DNA of 64,000 nucleotides from Microbacterium kunmingense (GCF_023155745.1 NZ_JAKNUS010000005.1:236587-300586); one strand, 5' to 3'. Shown: positions 1 to 8,730, numbered from the stretch's first letter. A program made the numbers and translations. Notes: generated from the sequence alone by a model not told the origin.

Positions 1-284
1 GAGACGCCGAGGCACCGACCGCGGCCGAGCTGGAGGCCGAGATGGGCATGGCGACCCCCGCCGAGCTGGACGCATTGCGCGCGGCGACGGGCACGCAGGC
101 CGACTGCGACTTCCTCGGCCTCATGATCCGTCACCACCAGGGGGCGATCCCGATGTCGGAGGCGGTCATCGAACTCGGCTCCGAGCCGCGGGTGCTCGCG
201 GTGGCGCAGTCGATCATCGAGACCCAGGAGGCGGAGATCGACCGCATGACGAGCATGCAGGAGCGCCTCGGCTGTACGCAGTGA
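1..284 (+). CDS. DUF305 family protein, C-terminal part (5' end outside window)
   Basis: The reading frame is open to the left edge and stops at 282-284, so the start and any signal peptide are missing. The visible 94 or so residues include CDFLGLMIRHHQGAI, the histidine-rich signature of DUF305 (usually written M-x2-HHxGA), followed by a helical segment ending ETQEAEIDRM, which is also typical of the family. DUF305 proteins are normally exported or lipid-anchored four-helix proteins, often encoded near copper or other metal handling genes; a role in metal binding is known only loosely. The neighbour downstream is an unrelated small membrane protein, so context does not sharpen the function. 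Confidence 0.85.
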   Translation, partial: DAEAPTAAELEAEMGMATPAELDALRAATGTQADCDFLGLMIRHHQGAIPMSEAVIELGSEPRVLAVAQSIIETQEAEIDRMTSMQERLGCTQ

Positions 285-320
285 TGTCTCCGGGGAAGGG
301 TTCGCCAGTAGGGTGAACCC

Positions 321-791
321 GTGAGCGCCCCCCGGAGTGAGGTGGTCGGCCGCGGCGCGGCGACCGGCGAGACACGTCCTCGACGCGGCGTCGTCCTGAC
401 CGTCGTGATCGTCCTCGTCTACGTCGTCGCCTTCGCCAACGTCGCCCTCGGCATCCTCGTACTCCTCAGCCGCTACGACGTCGCCGCGGAGGAGATCCTC
501 CCGGTGTCCCTGCGCGGCGCGGGCATCATCCTCTTCGGCCTGCTGGTGGCCGCCCTGGCCTCCGCGCTCGCCCGCGGCAGTCGGTTGGCACGGTTGCTCC
601 TGACCGGCTACGTCGCGCTGCTGGTCGTGCTCCAGCTGGTCACGATCGTCTCCAGCGACTCCTGGGACATCCCCGCGACCGTCCAGGTGCTCGTGCAGGT
701 GGTGGCCGTCGTCCTCGTCTGGATGCCGCCCGCCTCGCGCTACTTCGTCGCCCGCGAAGGCGAATTGTCGGGCGCCGTCTCCGACGACTGA
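321..791 (+). CDS. small four-helix membrane protein, unrecognised
   Basis: A 156-residue protein that I do not recognise. It has a short basic, Arg-rich N-terminus (to about residue 22) and four hydrophobic segments at roughly 23-48, 62-82, 90-112 and 117-137, with few charged residues inside them, so it is an inner-membrane protein. The GTG start at 321 has no Shine-Dalgarno sequence but lies 6 nt after a TAGGGT hexamer (309-314), suggesting a leaderless mRNA. Its last 52 nt overlap the 3' end of the convergent P-type ATPase gene, and its stop codon lies inside an 18-bp tandem repeat that encodes the ATPase tail. Confidence 0.75.
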   Translation: MSAPRSEVVGRGAATGETRPRRGVVLTVVIVLVYVVAFANVALGILVLLSRYDVAAEEILPVSLRGAGIILFGLLVAALASALARGSRLARLLLTGYVALLVVLQLVTIVSSDSWDIPATVQVLVQVVAVVLVWMPPASRYFVAREGELSGAVSDD

Positions 792-3292
792 GCCGACGCC
801 GCTGACTGAGCCGACGCCGCTGACTGGGCCGACGCGCGGGCGAGGTCGCGCGCCACGACCCGTCGATGGGCGAAGCGGACGATCTCGATCGCGCCGATCG
901 TGACGATGATCACACCGGTCAGGAGCCATGCCGCATCGCGCCCCGGGTCGACGAGCTGGAAGAATTCCGTGGCGAGCGGGACGGTGAAGATCACCAGGAG
1001 CGCGATGAACATCGCGCCGATCACCAGCACCTTGACCCGCGTGACGGGGCGGGACAGGACGGTGAGCACCCAGATGCCCACGACCGCGAGGATGATCGTC
1101 GATCCCGTCCGAAGCTCCGGCTCCCCGACGCCCAGCGACGCCGCCGCGAGCGCGTAGGCCGTCAGCGAGATCGCGATGGTGAGGCCCGCCGGGATGGCGA
1201 AGCTGAGCGAACGGCGCAGGAACCCGGGGATGTAGCGCTGGGTGTTCGGCAGCAGGGCCAGGAAGAACGCCGGGATGCCGATGGTGAGCCCGTCGGTGAT
1301 GGAGAGCTGCCTCGGAAGGAACGGGAACTCCAGCACGAGGAGCCCGAACAGCAGCGCGAGGCCGGTCGCGTACGCGGTCTTGGTGAGGAACAGCATCGAG
1401 ACCCGCTCGATGTTGGCGATCACCTGCCGACCTTCCGCCACGACGTCGGGGAGGTGGGAGAACTTGCCGTCCAGCAGCACCAGTCGTGCGACGGCCTTCG
1501 TCGCCGCCGACCCCGAATTCATCGCGATGCCGATGTCCGCGGTCTTGATGGCCAGTGCATCGTTCACGCCGTCGCCCGTCATCGCCACGGTGTGCCCGCG
1601 GCTCTGGAGCGCCACGACCATCCGTTTCTTCTGCTCCGGCGTGACCCTGCCGAAGACCGTGTGCTCCTGGAGCACATCCGCGAGGGCGCTGTCGTCTTCG
1701 GGGAGGCGCCGCGCGTCGTACCCCTCAGGTGCTTCGACGCCGAGGTCGCGGGCGATGGCTGCGACGGTCCGGGGGTTGTCGCCCGAGATGATGCGCACGC
1801 CGACGCCCTGGCGGGCGAAGTACGCCAGGGTGTGCGCGGCGTCCGGTCGGACCGTCTCTCGGAAGGTCAGGACCGCCGCAGGTCCCACGCCCCCGGGGAG
1901 ACGCTCCGCGGCGACATCCTCCTCTGTCAGCGACTCCGCGGCGTACGCCAGCACCAGGGTCCGTCGGCCCGTGGCGGCCAGCGAGACGACCTGCTCTCCC
2001 AGGGGGGTGGCGGTGTCGGTCGCCCGGTCTCCGAAGACCATCTCGGGCGCGCCGAGGATCCAGGTGCCCGCCGGACCGCGTGAGAACGACACCGCGCTCC
2101 ACTTCCGGGCGGAGGAGAACGGGATGGAGGCGGACGGGTGGCTCGGATCCTCCACGGGGAAGGGATCGCGCAGACACCGGGCGGTGGCGTTGGCGTCGGG
2201 GGCGGCCCCGTACCACGCGAGCACCGCCGCGATCTCGGTCGAACGGACCGCCGCACCCTCGAAGCCGTGGAGGGCGTCGAAGGCGATGTCGCCGACGGTC
2301 AGGGTGCCGGTCTTGTCGAGGCAGATCACGTCGACACGCGCGAGCCCTTCGACGGCGGGCAGCTCGTTGACGAGCACCTGGCGGCTGGCAAGGCGTGCCG
2401 CCCCCACCGCGAAGGCGATCGAGGTCATCAGCACCAGACCGAGGGGGATCATCGCAGTCAGCGCGGCGATCGTGTTGACGATCGCCTGCACCCACCCGCC
2501 CGACTCCCAGGCCTCGGCCCAGCCGCCGGCGACCATCATCTGGGCGTTCAGCACCAGAAGCCCCAGCGGCCCGATCAGCCAGCTCATCCATCGCAGCACG
2601 CGGTTGATCGAGGTGCGCAGCTCGGACGCGACGAGGGAGAACCGCTTGGCCTCCCCGGCGAACCTGTTGGCGTAGGAGTCAGCCCCCACGCGGGTGACCT
2701 GGGCCTCTCCCTCGCCCGCGACGACCACCGAGCCCGACAGCACCTCGGCGCCGTCGCGCTTGTCGACCGGATCGGCTTCACCCGTCAGCATCGACTCGTC
2801 CAGCTGCAGACCCCGCGCGCGACGGACCACGCCGTCGGCGGGGACCTGATCGCCGGCGCGGAGTACGAGGATGTCGTCGAGCACCACCTCGCCCGGTGCG
2901 ATCTCGCCCTCGGCGCCGTCCCGACGGATGCGGGCGCGCGGAGCGTTCAGGAGTGCGAGCTTGTCGAGCGCGGCCTTGGCGCGGAACTCCTGCACGCAGC
3001 CGATGATCGAGTTCGCGAACGCGGCGAACCCGAACAGGGCATCCTGCCACCGGCCGAGCACGAACAGGACGAAGAAGCAGCCGAAGACGATGCCGTTGAA
3101 CAGGGTGAAGACGTTCGCCCGCACGATGTTCCAGACGCTGCGGCTCGTGTCCGCCGTGAACGCATTGGTGCGCCCCTCGGCCACGCGCTCCGCGACCTCC
3201 GCCGCGCGCAGCCCGACATCCGGATCGATCTCCCGCCGCATCGCGGCGTCGGCGCCGTCGTCGGCGGGGGCGTCGATCTCAGGCGTCGTCAT
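740..3292 (-). CDS. CtpE-like cation-transporting P-type ATPase
   Basis: An 850-residue P-type ATPase. Visible landmarks are the actuator motif LTGEADPV (about 169-176), the phosphorylation site CLDKTGTLT (Asp326), the TGDGVNDALA hinge motif near residue 575, and about 10 membrane helices, four of them after the hinge motif. There is no N-terminal CxxC heavy-metal domain, so it is not a copper/zinc P1B pump. The overall pattern, including LVNELPAVEGLARVD just before DKTGT, resembles actinobacterial CtpE, reported to move calcium. The M4 motif reads IPLGL where many Ca2+ pumps have PEGL, so the ion is uncertain. The ATG at 3292 follows a TACGGT hexamer by 6 nt with no Shine-Dalgarno, suggesting a leaderless mRNA. 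The tail carries an SAQSAA repeat. Confidence 0.88.
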   Translation of the reverse strand: MTTPEIDAPADDGADAAMRREIDPDVGLRAAEVAERVAEGRTNAFTADTSRSVWNIVRANVFTLFNGIVFGCFFVLFVLGRWQDALFGFAAFANSIIGCVQEFRAKAALDKLALLNAPRARIRRDGAEGEIAPGEVVLDDILVLRAGDQVPADGVVRRARGLQLDESMLTGEADPVDKRDGAEVLSGSVVVAGEGEAQVTRVGADSYANRFAGEAKRFSLVASELRTSINRVLRWMSWLIGPLGLLVLNAQMMVAGGWAEAWESGGWVQAIVNTIAALTAMIPLGLVLMTSIAFAVGAARLASRQVLVNELPAVEGLARVDVICLDKTGTLTVGDIAFDALHGFEGAAVRSTEIAAVLAWYGAAPDANATARCLRDPFPVEDPSHPSASIPFSSARKWSAVSFSRGPAGTWILGAPEMVFGDRATDTATPLGEQVVSLAATGRRTLVLAYAAESLTEEDVAAERLPGGVGPAAVLTFRETVRPDAAHTLAYFARQGVGVRIISGDNPRTVAAIARDLGVEAPEGYDARRLPEDDSALADVLQEHTVFGRVTPEQKKRMVVALQSRGHTVAMTGDGVNDALAIKTADIGIAMNSGSAATKAVARLVLLDGKFSHLPDVVAEGRQVIANIERVSMLFLTKTAYATGLALLFGLLVLEFPFLPRQLSITDGLTIGIPAFFLALLPNTQRYIPGFLRRSLSFAIPAGLTIAISLTAYALAAASLGVGEPELRTGSTIILAVVGIWVLTVLSRPVTRVKVLVIGAMFIALLVIFTVPLATEFFQLVDPGRDAAWLLTGVIIVTIGAIEIVRFAHRRVVARDLARASAQSAASAQSAASAQSSETAPDNSPSRATK
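787..840. repeat. 18-bp tandem repeat, about 3 units, in the P-type ATPase tail
   Basis: Units start at 787, 805 and 823; the first two are identical (GACTGAGCCGACGCCGCT) and the third is diverged. On the minus strand they encode a repeated hexapeptide SAQSAA at the ATPase C-terminus. The first unit contains the stop codon of the plus-strand gene at 321-791. Confidence 0.85.
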
Positions 3293-3391
3293 GCGCAGAC
3301 CGTACTGGTCGCAGGAGCGTCGAAGCGGCCGGACTGGTTGACGCGACGCACGCCGTCGGACGCCGCGCCAACACCTTCCGGACCCCGGTTC

Positions 3392-4378
3392 TCACCCCTT
3401 CGTCGAGCCTGCCAAGAGTCCTCGGACGAAGAATCTCTGGAGGGAGAAGAACACGATCAGTGGTACCACCAGTGAGACGAACGCACCGGCCGTCAGTCGC
3501 TGCCAGTCCTGCCCTCGCGACCCGACGAGTTCGGCCAGGCGCTGTGTCAGCGGCGCGACATCCTGCGTCCCGCCGGAGAAGATGAGCGCCACCAGCAGGT
3601 CGTTCCACACCCACAGGAACTGGAAGATCGCGAAGGACGCGATGGCGGGGATCGCCAGCGGCAGCACGATCCGGAAGAAGATCTGGCTGTGCGACGCCCC
3701 GTCCACGCGAGCGGCCTCGATGACGTCGCCCGGGATCTCGTGGATGAAGTTGTGCAGCAGGAAGATCGCCAGCGGAAGGGCGAAGATGGTGTGCGCGATC
3801 CACACCGGCAGGTAGTTCTGCTCGGGGATGATCGGGATCAGATTGTGCAATCCGGCCTGGAGCGGGCGCAGCCACGAGGAGAAGAACTGCAGCAGCGGCA
3901 CGAGGGCCATCTGCAGCGGCACGATCTGGAGGGCGAACACCAGGATGAACAGCACGTTCGCGCCGCGGAACTTGATCCACGCGAACGCGTACGCCGCCAT
4001 GCACGCGAACACCAGCGGGAAGATCGTCGCCGGGATGGCGATCGCGAGCGAGTTGACGAAGTACGCACCGAGCTGCGGGGCAGACTGCGACGGCGAGAAC
4101 AGCACGTCCCGGTAGTTGTCCAGCGTGAACCCGGGGTTCTGGAAGATCGTCCACCAGCCGGTGGTCTGGATCAGCTCCGCGGGCCGGAACGACGAGATGA
4201 ACAGACCGAAGGTGGGGATCGTCCAGACGACCGCGATCGCGATCGCCGCGAGCGTCGCCCACGGGGATGTCAGCCGCCGCTTGACGCGGCCGGACTTGGT
4301 GTCCCGAGCGGCCTCGGCGAAACTCGAGTCGTCCTTTCCTTCACCGGTGGGAAGATCGACGGGGGCGACGCTGCTCAT
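3392..4378 (-). CDS. sugar ABC transporter permease, MalG type
   Basis: A 328-residue binding-protein-dependent transport permease with a roughly 40-residue cytoplasmic N-terminus and six hydrophobic segments. The cytoplasmic EAA loop that docks the ATPase is at about 221-240 (EAARVDGASHSQIFFRIVLP), close to the C-terminus as in MalG/AglG. Its start overlaps the stop of the preceding permease gene by 4 nt (ATGA), so the two are translationally coupled. It forms the membrane channel with that MalF-like partner. No ATPase gene is present in this operon; carbohydrate importers of this class in actinobacteria commonly share an MsiK-type ATPase encoded elsewhere, which is an inference here. Confidence 0.93.
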   Translation of the reverse strand: MSSVAPVDLPTGEGKDDSSFAEAARDTKSGRVKRRLTSPWATLAAIAIAVVWTIPTFGLFISSFRPAELIQTTGWWTIFQNPGFTLDNYRDVLFSPSQSAPQLGAYFVNSLAIAIPATIFPLVFACMAAYAFAWIKFRGANVLFILVFALQIVPLQMALVPLLQFFSSWLRPLQAGLHNLIPIIPEQNYLPVWIAHTIFALPLAIFLLHNFIHEIPGDVIEAARVDGASHSQIFFRIVLPLAIPAIASFAIFQFLWVWNDLLVALIFSGGTQDVAPLTQRLAELVGSRGQDWQRLTAGAFVSLVVPLIVFFSLQRFFVRGLLAGSTKG

Positions 4379-5343
4379 CGGATCTCCCTCTGCTTGCGAA
4401 GCACGTTGACGTTGTAGATGACGATCGGCAGCACCAGCAGGAAGAGGATGACGGCCAGTGCCGATCCCCGTCCGACCTCGCTCGCGCGGAACGCCTGGGT
4501 GTACATCTCATTGGCGACGACCGACGTGTTGAAGTTACCGGCGGTCATGGTGCGGACGATGTCGAACACCTTCAGCGTGGCGATGGAGATGGTCGTGAGG
4601 ACCACGACCAGCGAGCTGCGGATGCCTGGGACCGTGACGTTGGTGAACCGCTGCCAGGCGTTCGTGCCGTCCAGCTGTGCGGCTTCGATCTGCTCCGCCG
4701 GGATGCCTTTGATCGCCGCGCTCAGGACCACCATCGCGAAACCGGTCTGGATCCAGATCATCACGACGATGAGCAGGAACGTGTTCAGCGGGTCGGTCTG
4801 CAGCCACTGCACCGGTTCGCCGCCGAGGGCGGTGACGATCGCGTTCAGCAGGCCGATCTGCTCGCGCTCACCGGCACGGTACTCGTACACGAAGCGCCAG
4901 ATGATGCCGGCACCGACGAACGAGATCGCCATCGGCATGAACACCAGCGCCTTGTAGTAGCGCTCACCGCGGGACTTGTCGATGAAGATCGCGTAGGCAA
5001 GGCCCAGGGCTGTCGCGAGGGTCGGCACGAGGAGCACCCAGACGACGGTGTTGATGAGGGTGCGGATGGCGGCGGGCTGGGTGAACATCCAGATGAAGTT
5101 GTCCCAGCTGAAGTTGCCGCTGTTGTCGAGGAAGGCCAGTCCCGTGGTGCGGATCGCGGGCCAGATCAGGCCGATGGCCAGCAGGATGATGGCCGGGGCG
5201 AGGAAGCCGACGAGCTGCCAGTAGTCTCGGCCCTTCTTCGGAGCCCGGTCGATGAAGAAGACCAGCAGGCCCACGATGGCGGCGAAGACAGCCAGCCCCA
5301 TCACGACCTGGAGGATCTTCCCCAGAAGATCGGCGGTGGTCAT
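4375..5343 (-). CDS. sugar ABC transporter permease, MalF type
   Basis: A 322-residue permease with an N-terminal helix at about 10-31, further helices from about 43, and the EAA loop at about 220-240 (EAAQLDGTNAW...). It pairs with the MalG-like protein that follows with a 4-nt overlap. It is separated from the upstream binding-protein gene by 116 nt holding a strong stem-loop, a common way to keep binding protein in excess over permease. The binding protein's resemblance to AglE suggests the substrate is an alpha-glucoside or similar oligosaccharide, but no glycosidase is in the operon to confirm it. Confidence 0.93.
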   Translation of the reverse strand: MTTADLLGKILQVVMGLAVFAAIVGLLVFFIDRAPKKGRDYWQLVGFLAPAIILLAIGLIWPAIRTTGLAFLDNSGNFSWDNFIWMFTQPAAIRTLINTVVWVLLVPTLATALGLAYAIFIDKSRGERYYKALVFMPMAISFVGAGIIWRFVYEYRAGEREQIGLLNAIVTALGGEPVQWLQTDPLNTFLLIVVMIWIQTGFAMVVLSAAIKGIPAEQIEAAQLDGTNAWQRFTNVTVPGIRSSLVVVLTTISIATLKVFDIVRTMTAGNFNTSVVANEMYTQAFRASEVGRGSALAVILFLLVLPIVIYNVNVLRKQREIR

Positions 5344-5414
5344 CGATCACGATCCCTTCTTCGTCGTTGAAGTTCGCCAGGACGCGGGGCGCGTCATCCG
5401 GCGTCGGAGTGGTG

Positions 5415-5443
5415 GGGGGTGGGGCGAGAAGTGCCCCACCCCC
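5415..5443 (-). terminator. intra-operon stem-loop after sugar-binding protein gene
   Basis: An 11-bp perfect stem (GGGGGTGGGGC / GCCCCACCCCC) with a 7-nt loop lies 17 nt after the binding-protein stop codon and before the permease gene. It has no T-run, so it is more likely a partial terminator or a 3'-end stabiliser of the binding-protein mRNA than a full stop. Confidence 0.7.
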
Positions 5444-5459
5444 GACCTGGATCATCCGA

Positions 5460-6809
5460 TCAGCTGGCGGGCCAGCTGGATTCGATGGCGTCGACCGTCT
5501 CCTGGGTGCTCTGCCCGGTGACCCACGCCACCACGCCGCGCCAGAAGGAGTCGGCGCCGACGGCGCCGGGCATGAGGTCCGAACCGTCGAAGCGGAAGGT
5601 GGTCTCGGGATCCTGCAGGATCTCGATCGACTGCACCAGCAGCTCGCTCGACGCGTTCTCGGGGTCCACACCCTTGTTGGCGCTGATCACGCCGCCGAGG
5701 CTGACGCGGTTGTTCGCCCAGGTGTCGCTGGAGAGGAACGCGCGCACCGTCTCGACCTCTTCGGCGTCGCGGAAGGCGACGGGGAACTCGCCACCACCGG
5801 TCACCGACAGGGGGTCACCGGCCGTGGCCGGCGGGGTGAGGAAGCCGAAGACGTCGCCGTCCGAGGCCACCACGACCTCGTCGCCGCCCTCTGCGTTCCA
5901 GAAGGTCTCGTAGAACGAGGCCTGGTGGTGCAGCGAGCACTCGCCGTCGAGGATGGGCAGACCCGCGGTCTGGAAGGCCTCGGTGACGAGGGTCGACACG
6001 TCGCCGATGCCGCCGTTGACGTAGTCCTCGTTCTTGATGTAAGCACCCACGGCGTCGAAAGCCTCGACGATGCGGGGGTCGTTGAACGGGATCTCGTGGG
6101 TCACCCACTGGTCGTAGACCTCGGGGCCGTGCAGGCGCAGCACCCAGTCTTCGATCCAGTCGGTGGCGGGCCACCCGGTGGCGTCACCGGACTCGAGCCC
6201 GACGCACCAGGGCTTCTGCCCCGTGGCCGCGATCTCCTCGGTCAGAGCCGTCAGCTCGTCGAGGGTCTGGGGGATCTCCCACCCGTTCTCCTCGAACTGC
6301 GTCGGCGAGTACCAGACGTAGCCCTTGATGCTGGCCATCAGGGGAGCGGCGTAGAACGTGCCGTCGTAGGTGCCGTACTGCTTCCAGTCCTCGGACCACC
6401 ACTCGTCGACGTTGGCCTCGACCTCGGCCGATGCCGGGATCAGCCAGCCGCCCTCGGCCAGACGCGCGAGCAGACCCGGCTGCGGCACGATGCCGATGTC
6501 GGGTGCGTTGCCACCCTCGGCGAGAACGGCGATCTGCGCCTCGAACTCGCTCGAACCCTGGTATTCGATGTTGATGCCCGTGCACTGGGCGAAGTCGCTC
6601 CACGACTCCACCAGACGGTCCGCCTCGAGGTCGAGGATGGTGCCGCCGATGGTGACCTCGGCACCGTCGAAGGTGCCGTACTCCTCGTACTCCGTGCAGT
6701 CGACGTCTTCGTTCGCCGCGATGTCGCCGGTACATGCCGACAGCGCGAGGGCGGAAACACCGAGGGCCGCGACGGCTGTGACGACGCGACCCGCTTTTCC
6801 GAATCTCAT
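5460..6809 (-). CDS. alpha-glucoside-type ABC transporter substrate-binding lipoprotein
   Basis: A 449-residue extracellular solute-binding protein. It has a basic N-terminus, a hydrophobic stretch and a lipobox LSAC with Cys26, so it should be a membrane-anchored lipoprotein. The mature part resembles AglE-type binding proteins (GGNAPDIGIVPQPG, GYVWYSPTQFEENGW). It starts at an ATG preceded by GAGGAGG. As first gene of the operon with two permeases, it captures the sugar outside the cell. The promoter region is shared with the divergent LacI-type regulator and contains two GGAA..TTCC operators, so sugar-dependent derepression is expected. Confidence 0.9.
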   Translation of the reverse strand: MRFGKAGRVVTAVAALGVSALALSACTGDIAANEDVDCTEYEEYGTFDGAEVTIGGTILDLEADRLVESWSDFAQCTGINIEYQGSSEFEAQIAVLAEGGNAPDIGIVPQPGLLARLAEGGWLIPASAEVEANVDEWWSEDWKQYGTYDGTFYAAPLMASIKGYVWYSPTQFEENGWEIPQTLDELTALTEEIAATGQKPWCVGLESGDATGWPATDWIEDWVLRLHGPEVYDQWVTHEIPFNDPRIVEAFDAVGAYIKNEDYVNGGIGDVSTLVTEAFQTAGLPILDGECSLHHQASFYETFWNAEGGDEVVVASDGDVFGFLTPPATAGDPLSVTGGGEFPVAFRDAEEVETVRAFLSSDTWANNRVSLGGVISANKGVDPENASSELLVQSIEILQDPETTFRFDGSDLMPGAVGADSFWRGVVAWVTGQSTQETVDAIESSWPAS

Positions 6810-6863
6810 TTTGCCTCCTCATCGAGCAGTTCCCACCGTCCTGCGACCCGCAGGCGTCGGGTA

Positions 6864-6877
6864 GGGAACCGATTCCA
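6864..6877. promoter_or_regulatory. LacI-type operator, importer-proximal
   Basis: An imperfect palindrome GGGAACCGATTCCA, 54 nt upstream of the binding-protein start codon. It shares the central CG and the GGAA/TTCC arms with the stronger site at 6986-6999 and would place the repressor over the importer promoter. Confidence 0.65.
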
Positions 6878-6985
6878 GGATCACCGTACGGGATGACGGC
6901 TTGGCTTCACAACGCGAATTGATCACGACTCGATAACCGATGCGGACACTGGTGGCGCGGCGCCGGACAACGTTGCAAGATGACG

Positions 6986-6999
6986 TGGAAACGGTTCCA
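6986..6999. promoter_or_regulatory. LacI-type operator, regulator-proximal
   Basis: TGGAAACGGTTCCA is a near-perfect palindrome around a central CG, the hallmark of LacI/GalR-family operators. It lies 51 nt upstream of the lacI-type start codon and about 120 bp from the second site, allowing autoregulation and possibly looping. Confidence 0.75.
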
Positions 7000-7049
7000 G
7001 ATTCCGGTGGTACGACACCGTTGCACGAGCCCGAAGGAGGGTTCACACG

Positions 7050-8105
7050 ATGATGGGGATCGCCGATGTCGCACGCCTCGCGGGCGTGTCGAAATCCACC
7101 GCCAGCCGCGCCCTGACCGGGTCGGGGTACGTCTCGGTCGAGACCCGCGAACGCGTGCAGCGGGCGGCTGCCGAGCTCGGGTACGTGGCATCCACCAGTG
7201 CGGTCAGCCTTGTCACCGGACGCACCAGGAACGTCGGGGTCGTCATGCCATGCGTGAACCGCTGGTTCTTCGCCGAGGTCCTCGAGGGCATCCAGGACAG
7301 CCTCCTGGAGGAGGGCTTGAACCTCACGCTCTACGACGCCCAGCCGGGGACCCCGGGACGGCGGCGGATCTTCGAGGACTTCCTCTCGCGCAAGCAGTTC
7401 GACGGGCTCATCGCCGTCGGGCTCGAGCCCGAGGATGCCGAGCTGGCCCGACTGCGACGGATCGGCAAGCCCGTCGTCAGCATCGTCGGCGGAGCCGAGG
7501 GTCTCAGCATGATCGCCCTCGACGACGACTACGCCGCCCGCCGCGCGACCGACCACCTCATCGCCCTCGGCCACCGTCGCATCCTCTTCCTCGGCGGCGG
7601 CGCCCCCGACGGGCCGAAGGTGGCCGGGTCCGACGTCGAACGCGCCCGCCGCGAGGGATACCGGGGTGCGATGGAGGATGCGGGCATGGGCGAGCTGGCG
7701 CAGCACATCGTGTCGCGTCTGAGCCTCCCCTCCGGCTACGCCGCCGCCGTCGACGTCCTCGGGTCGCGGGATCGCCCCACCGCCATCGTCGGCGTGTGCG
7801 ACGAGGTCGCCATCGGCGCCATCATCGCCGCGCGCCGACTCGGCATCCAGGTGCCCAACGACCTCAGCGTGGTGGGCATCGACGACCACGAGTACGCGGA
7901 GATGTTCGCCCTGACGACCCTGCGACAAGCGCCCCGCGAGCAGGGTGCGGCAGCGGTGCGCACCCTGCTCGAGCATCTCGCCGACCCGGAGCGCCCGCCC
8001 TCGGTCATCCGCACGCAGGCCCGCCTTGTCGTGCGCAACTCGACCGGGCCGGTCAACCCCCGACAGTCGGCCGCGGTGGCGGATGCGTCGCTGGGGCGGC
8101 TGTAG
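7050..8105 (+). CDS. LacI family transcriptional repressor of the adjacent sugar importer
   Basis: A 351-residue LacI/GalR protein: N-terminal helix-turn-helix (IADVARLAGVSKSTASRAL, about 4-22), hinge helix near 48-58, then a periplasmic-binding-protein-like effector domain with motifs such as VVGIDDHEYAEMF. It starts at ATG 7050 behind AAGGAGG (7034-7040); a second ATG follows immediately. It is divergent from the importer operon, and two CG-centred palindromes lie between them. The natural reading is local, sugar-relieved repression of the importer and of itself; the effector is not visible from sequence. Confidence 0.92.
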   Translation: MMGIADVARLAGVSKSTASRALTGSGYVSVETRERVQRAAAELGYVASTSAVSLVTGRTRNVGVVMPCVNRWFFAEVLEGIQDSLLEEGLNLTLYDAQPGTPGRRRIFEDFLSRKQFDGLIAVGLEPEDAELARLRRIGKPVVSIVGGAEGLSMIALDDDYAARRATDHLIALGHRRILFLGGGAPDGPKVAGSDVERARREGYRGAMEDAGMGELAQHIVSRLSLPSGYAAAVDVLGSRDRPTAIVGVCDEVAIGAIIAARRLGIQVPNDLSVVGIDDHEYAEMFALTTLRQAPREQGAAAVRTLLEHLADPERPPSVIRTQARLVVRNSTGPVNPRQSAAVADASLGRL

Positions 8106-8193
8106 GGGCTCCTTCTTCGCGACCCGTCACAGAACGCGGGGCGCGGTCGTGGCGGGCCGCGTTTTTCGACGGGTCGAGGTCGGTGGGAACAGC

Positions 8194-8230
8194 GAACGGC
8201 CCGGGTTACGAGATGTAACCCGGGCCGTTC
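8194..8230. terminator. strong stem-loop between convergent lacI-type gene and rplL
   Basis: A perfect 16-bp stem (GAACGGCCCGGGTTAC and its complement) with a 5-nt loop. It lies between two convergent transcription units and has no clear T-run on either side; I read it as a bidirectional terminator. Confidence 0.7.
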
Positions 8231-8253
8231 GTGATGGCGGTGTGCGCCACGGG

Positions 8254-8290
8254 AGGTTTCGATACGCCGCCTTCGGCGGCTACTCAACCT
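8254..8290. repeat. palindromic intergenic element with GTTTCGATACG...CTCAACC ends
   Basis: AGGTT/AACCT outer arms enclose a GCCGCC-TTC-GGCGGC hairpin, flanked by TTTCGATAC and TACTCAACC. I recall short elements with these end sequences recurring between genes in Microbacteriaceae; only one copy is in this window, so the repeat status is from memory, not shown here. Confidence 0.5.
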
Positions 8291-8303
8291 GACCCGGCGC
8301 CGC

Positions 8304-8330
8304 GTCAACGCGCGCTACGCGCGCATTGAC
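8304..8330 (-). terminator. stem-loop just after rplL
   Basis: GTCAA and TTGAC arms flank a GCGCGC-TAC-GCGCGC hairpin, ending 11 nt downstream of the rplL stop codon on the minus strand. Likely the primary 3' end of the rplJL transcript. Confidence 0.55.
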
Positions 8331-8340
8331 CCGACACGGC

Positions 8341-8730
8341 TCACTTCAGGGTGACGGTCGCGCCGGCCTCTTCGAGAGCGGCCTTGGCCTTATCGGCGGT
8401 CTCCTTGTTCGCGCCCTCGAGGACGGGCTTGGGAGCACCGTCGACGACGGCCTTGGCCTCGCCGAGGCCGAGCGAGGTGAGCTCGCGGACGACCTTGATG
8501 ACCTGGATCTTCTTGTCGCCGACCGACTCGAGGATGACGTCGAAGGAGTCCTTGACCTCTTCCTCCTCGGCGGGGGCGCCACCGGCGGGGGCGCCGGCAG
8601 CGGCGACCGCGACGGGGGCGGCGGCGGTGACGTCGAAGGTCTCCTCGAAGGCCTTGACGAACTCGGACAGCTCGATGAGCGTGAGCTCCTTGAACGCGTC
8701 GAGCAGCTCCTCAGTGCTGAGCTTTGCCAT
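8341..8730 (-). CDS. rplL: 50S ribosomal protein L7/L12
   Basis: A 129-residue L7/L12: N-terminal dimerisation domain ([21 protein letters not shown]), an Ala/Gly/Pro-rich flexible hinge at about 38-58, and the C-terminal factor-binding domain with the conserved [14 protein letters not shown] segment. It forms the stalk dimers that bind L10 and recruit translation factors. The gene follows rplJ in the usual order, and the start is preceded by AAGGAG. Its 3' side carries three stacked palindromes. Confidence 0.98.
   Translation of the reverse strand: MAKLSTEELLDAFKELTLIELSEFVKAFEETFDVTAAAPVAVAAAGAPAGGAPAEEEEVKDSFDVILESVGDKKIQVIKVVRELTSLGLGEAKAVVDGAPKPVLEGANKETADKAKAALEEAGATVTLK

Noticed and set aside
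866..2083. Long plus-strand frame opposite the P-type ATPase
   Set aside because: Arg/Asp-rich composition typical of antisense frames in GC-rich genes; the minus strand has intact P-type ATPase motifs.
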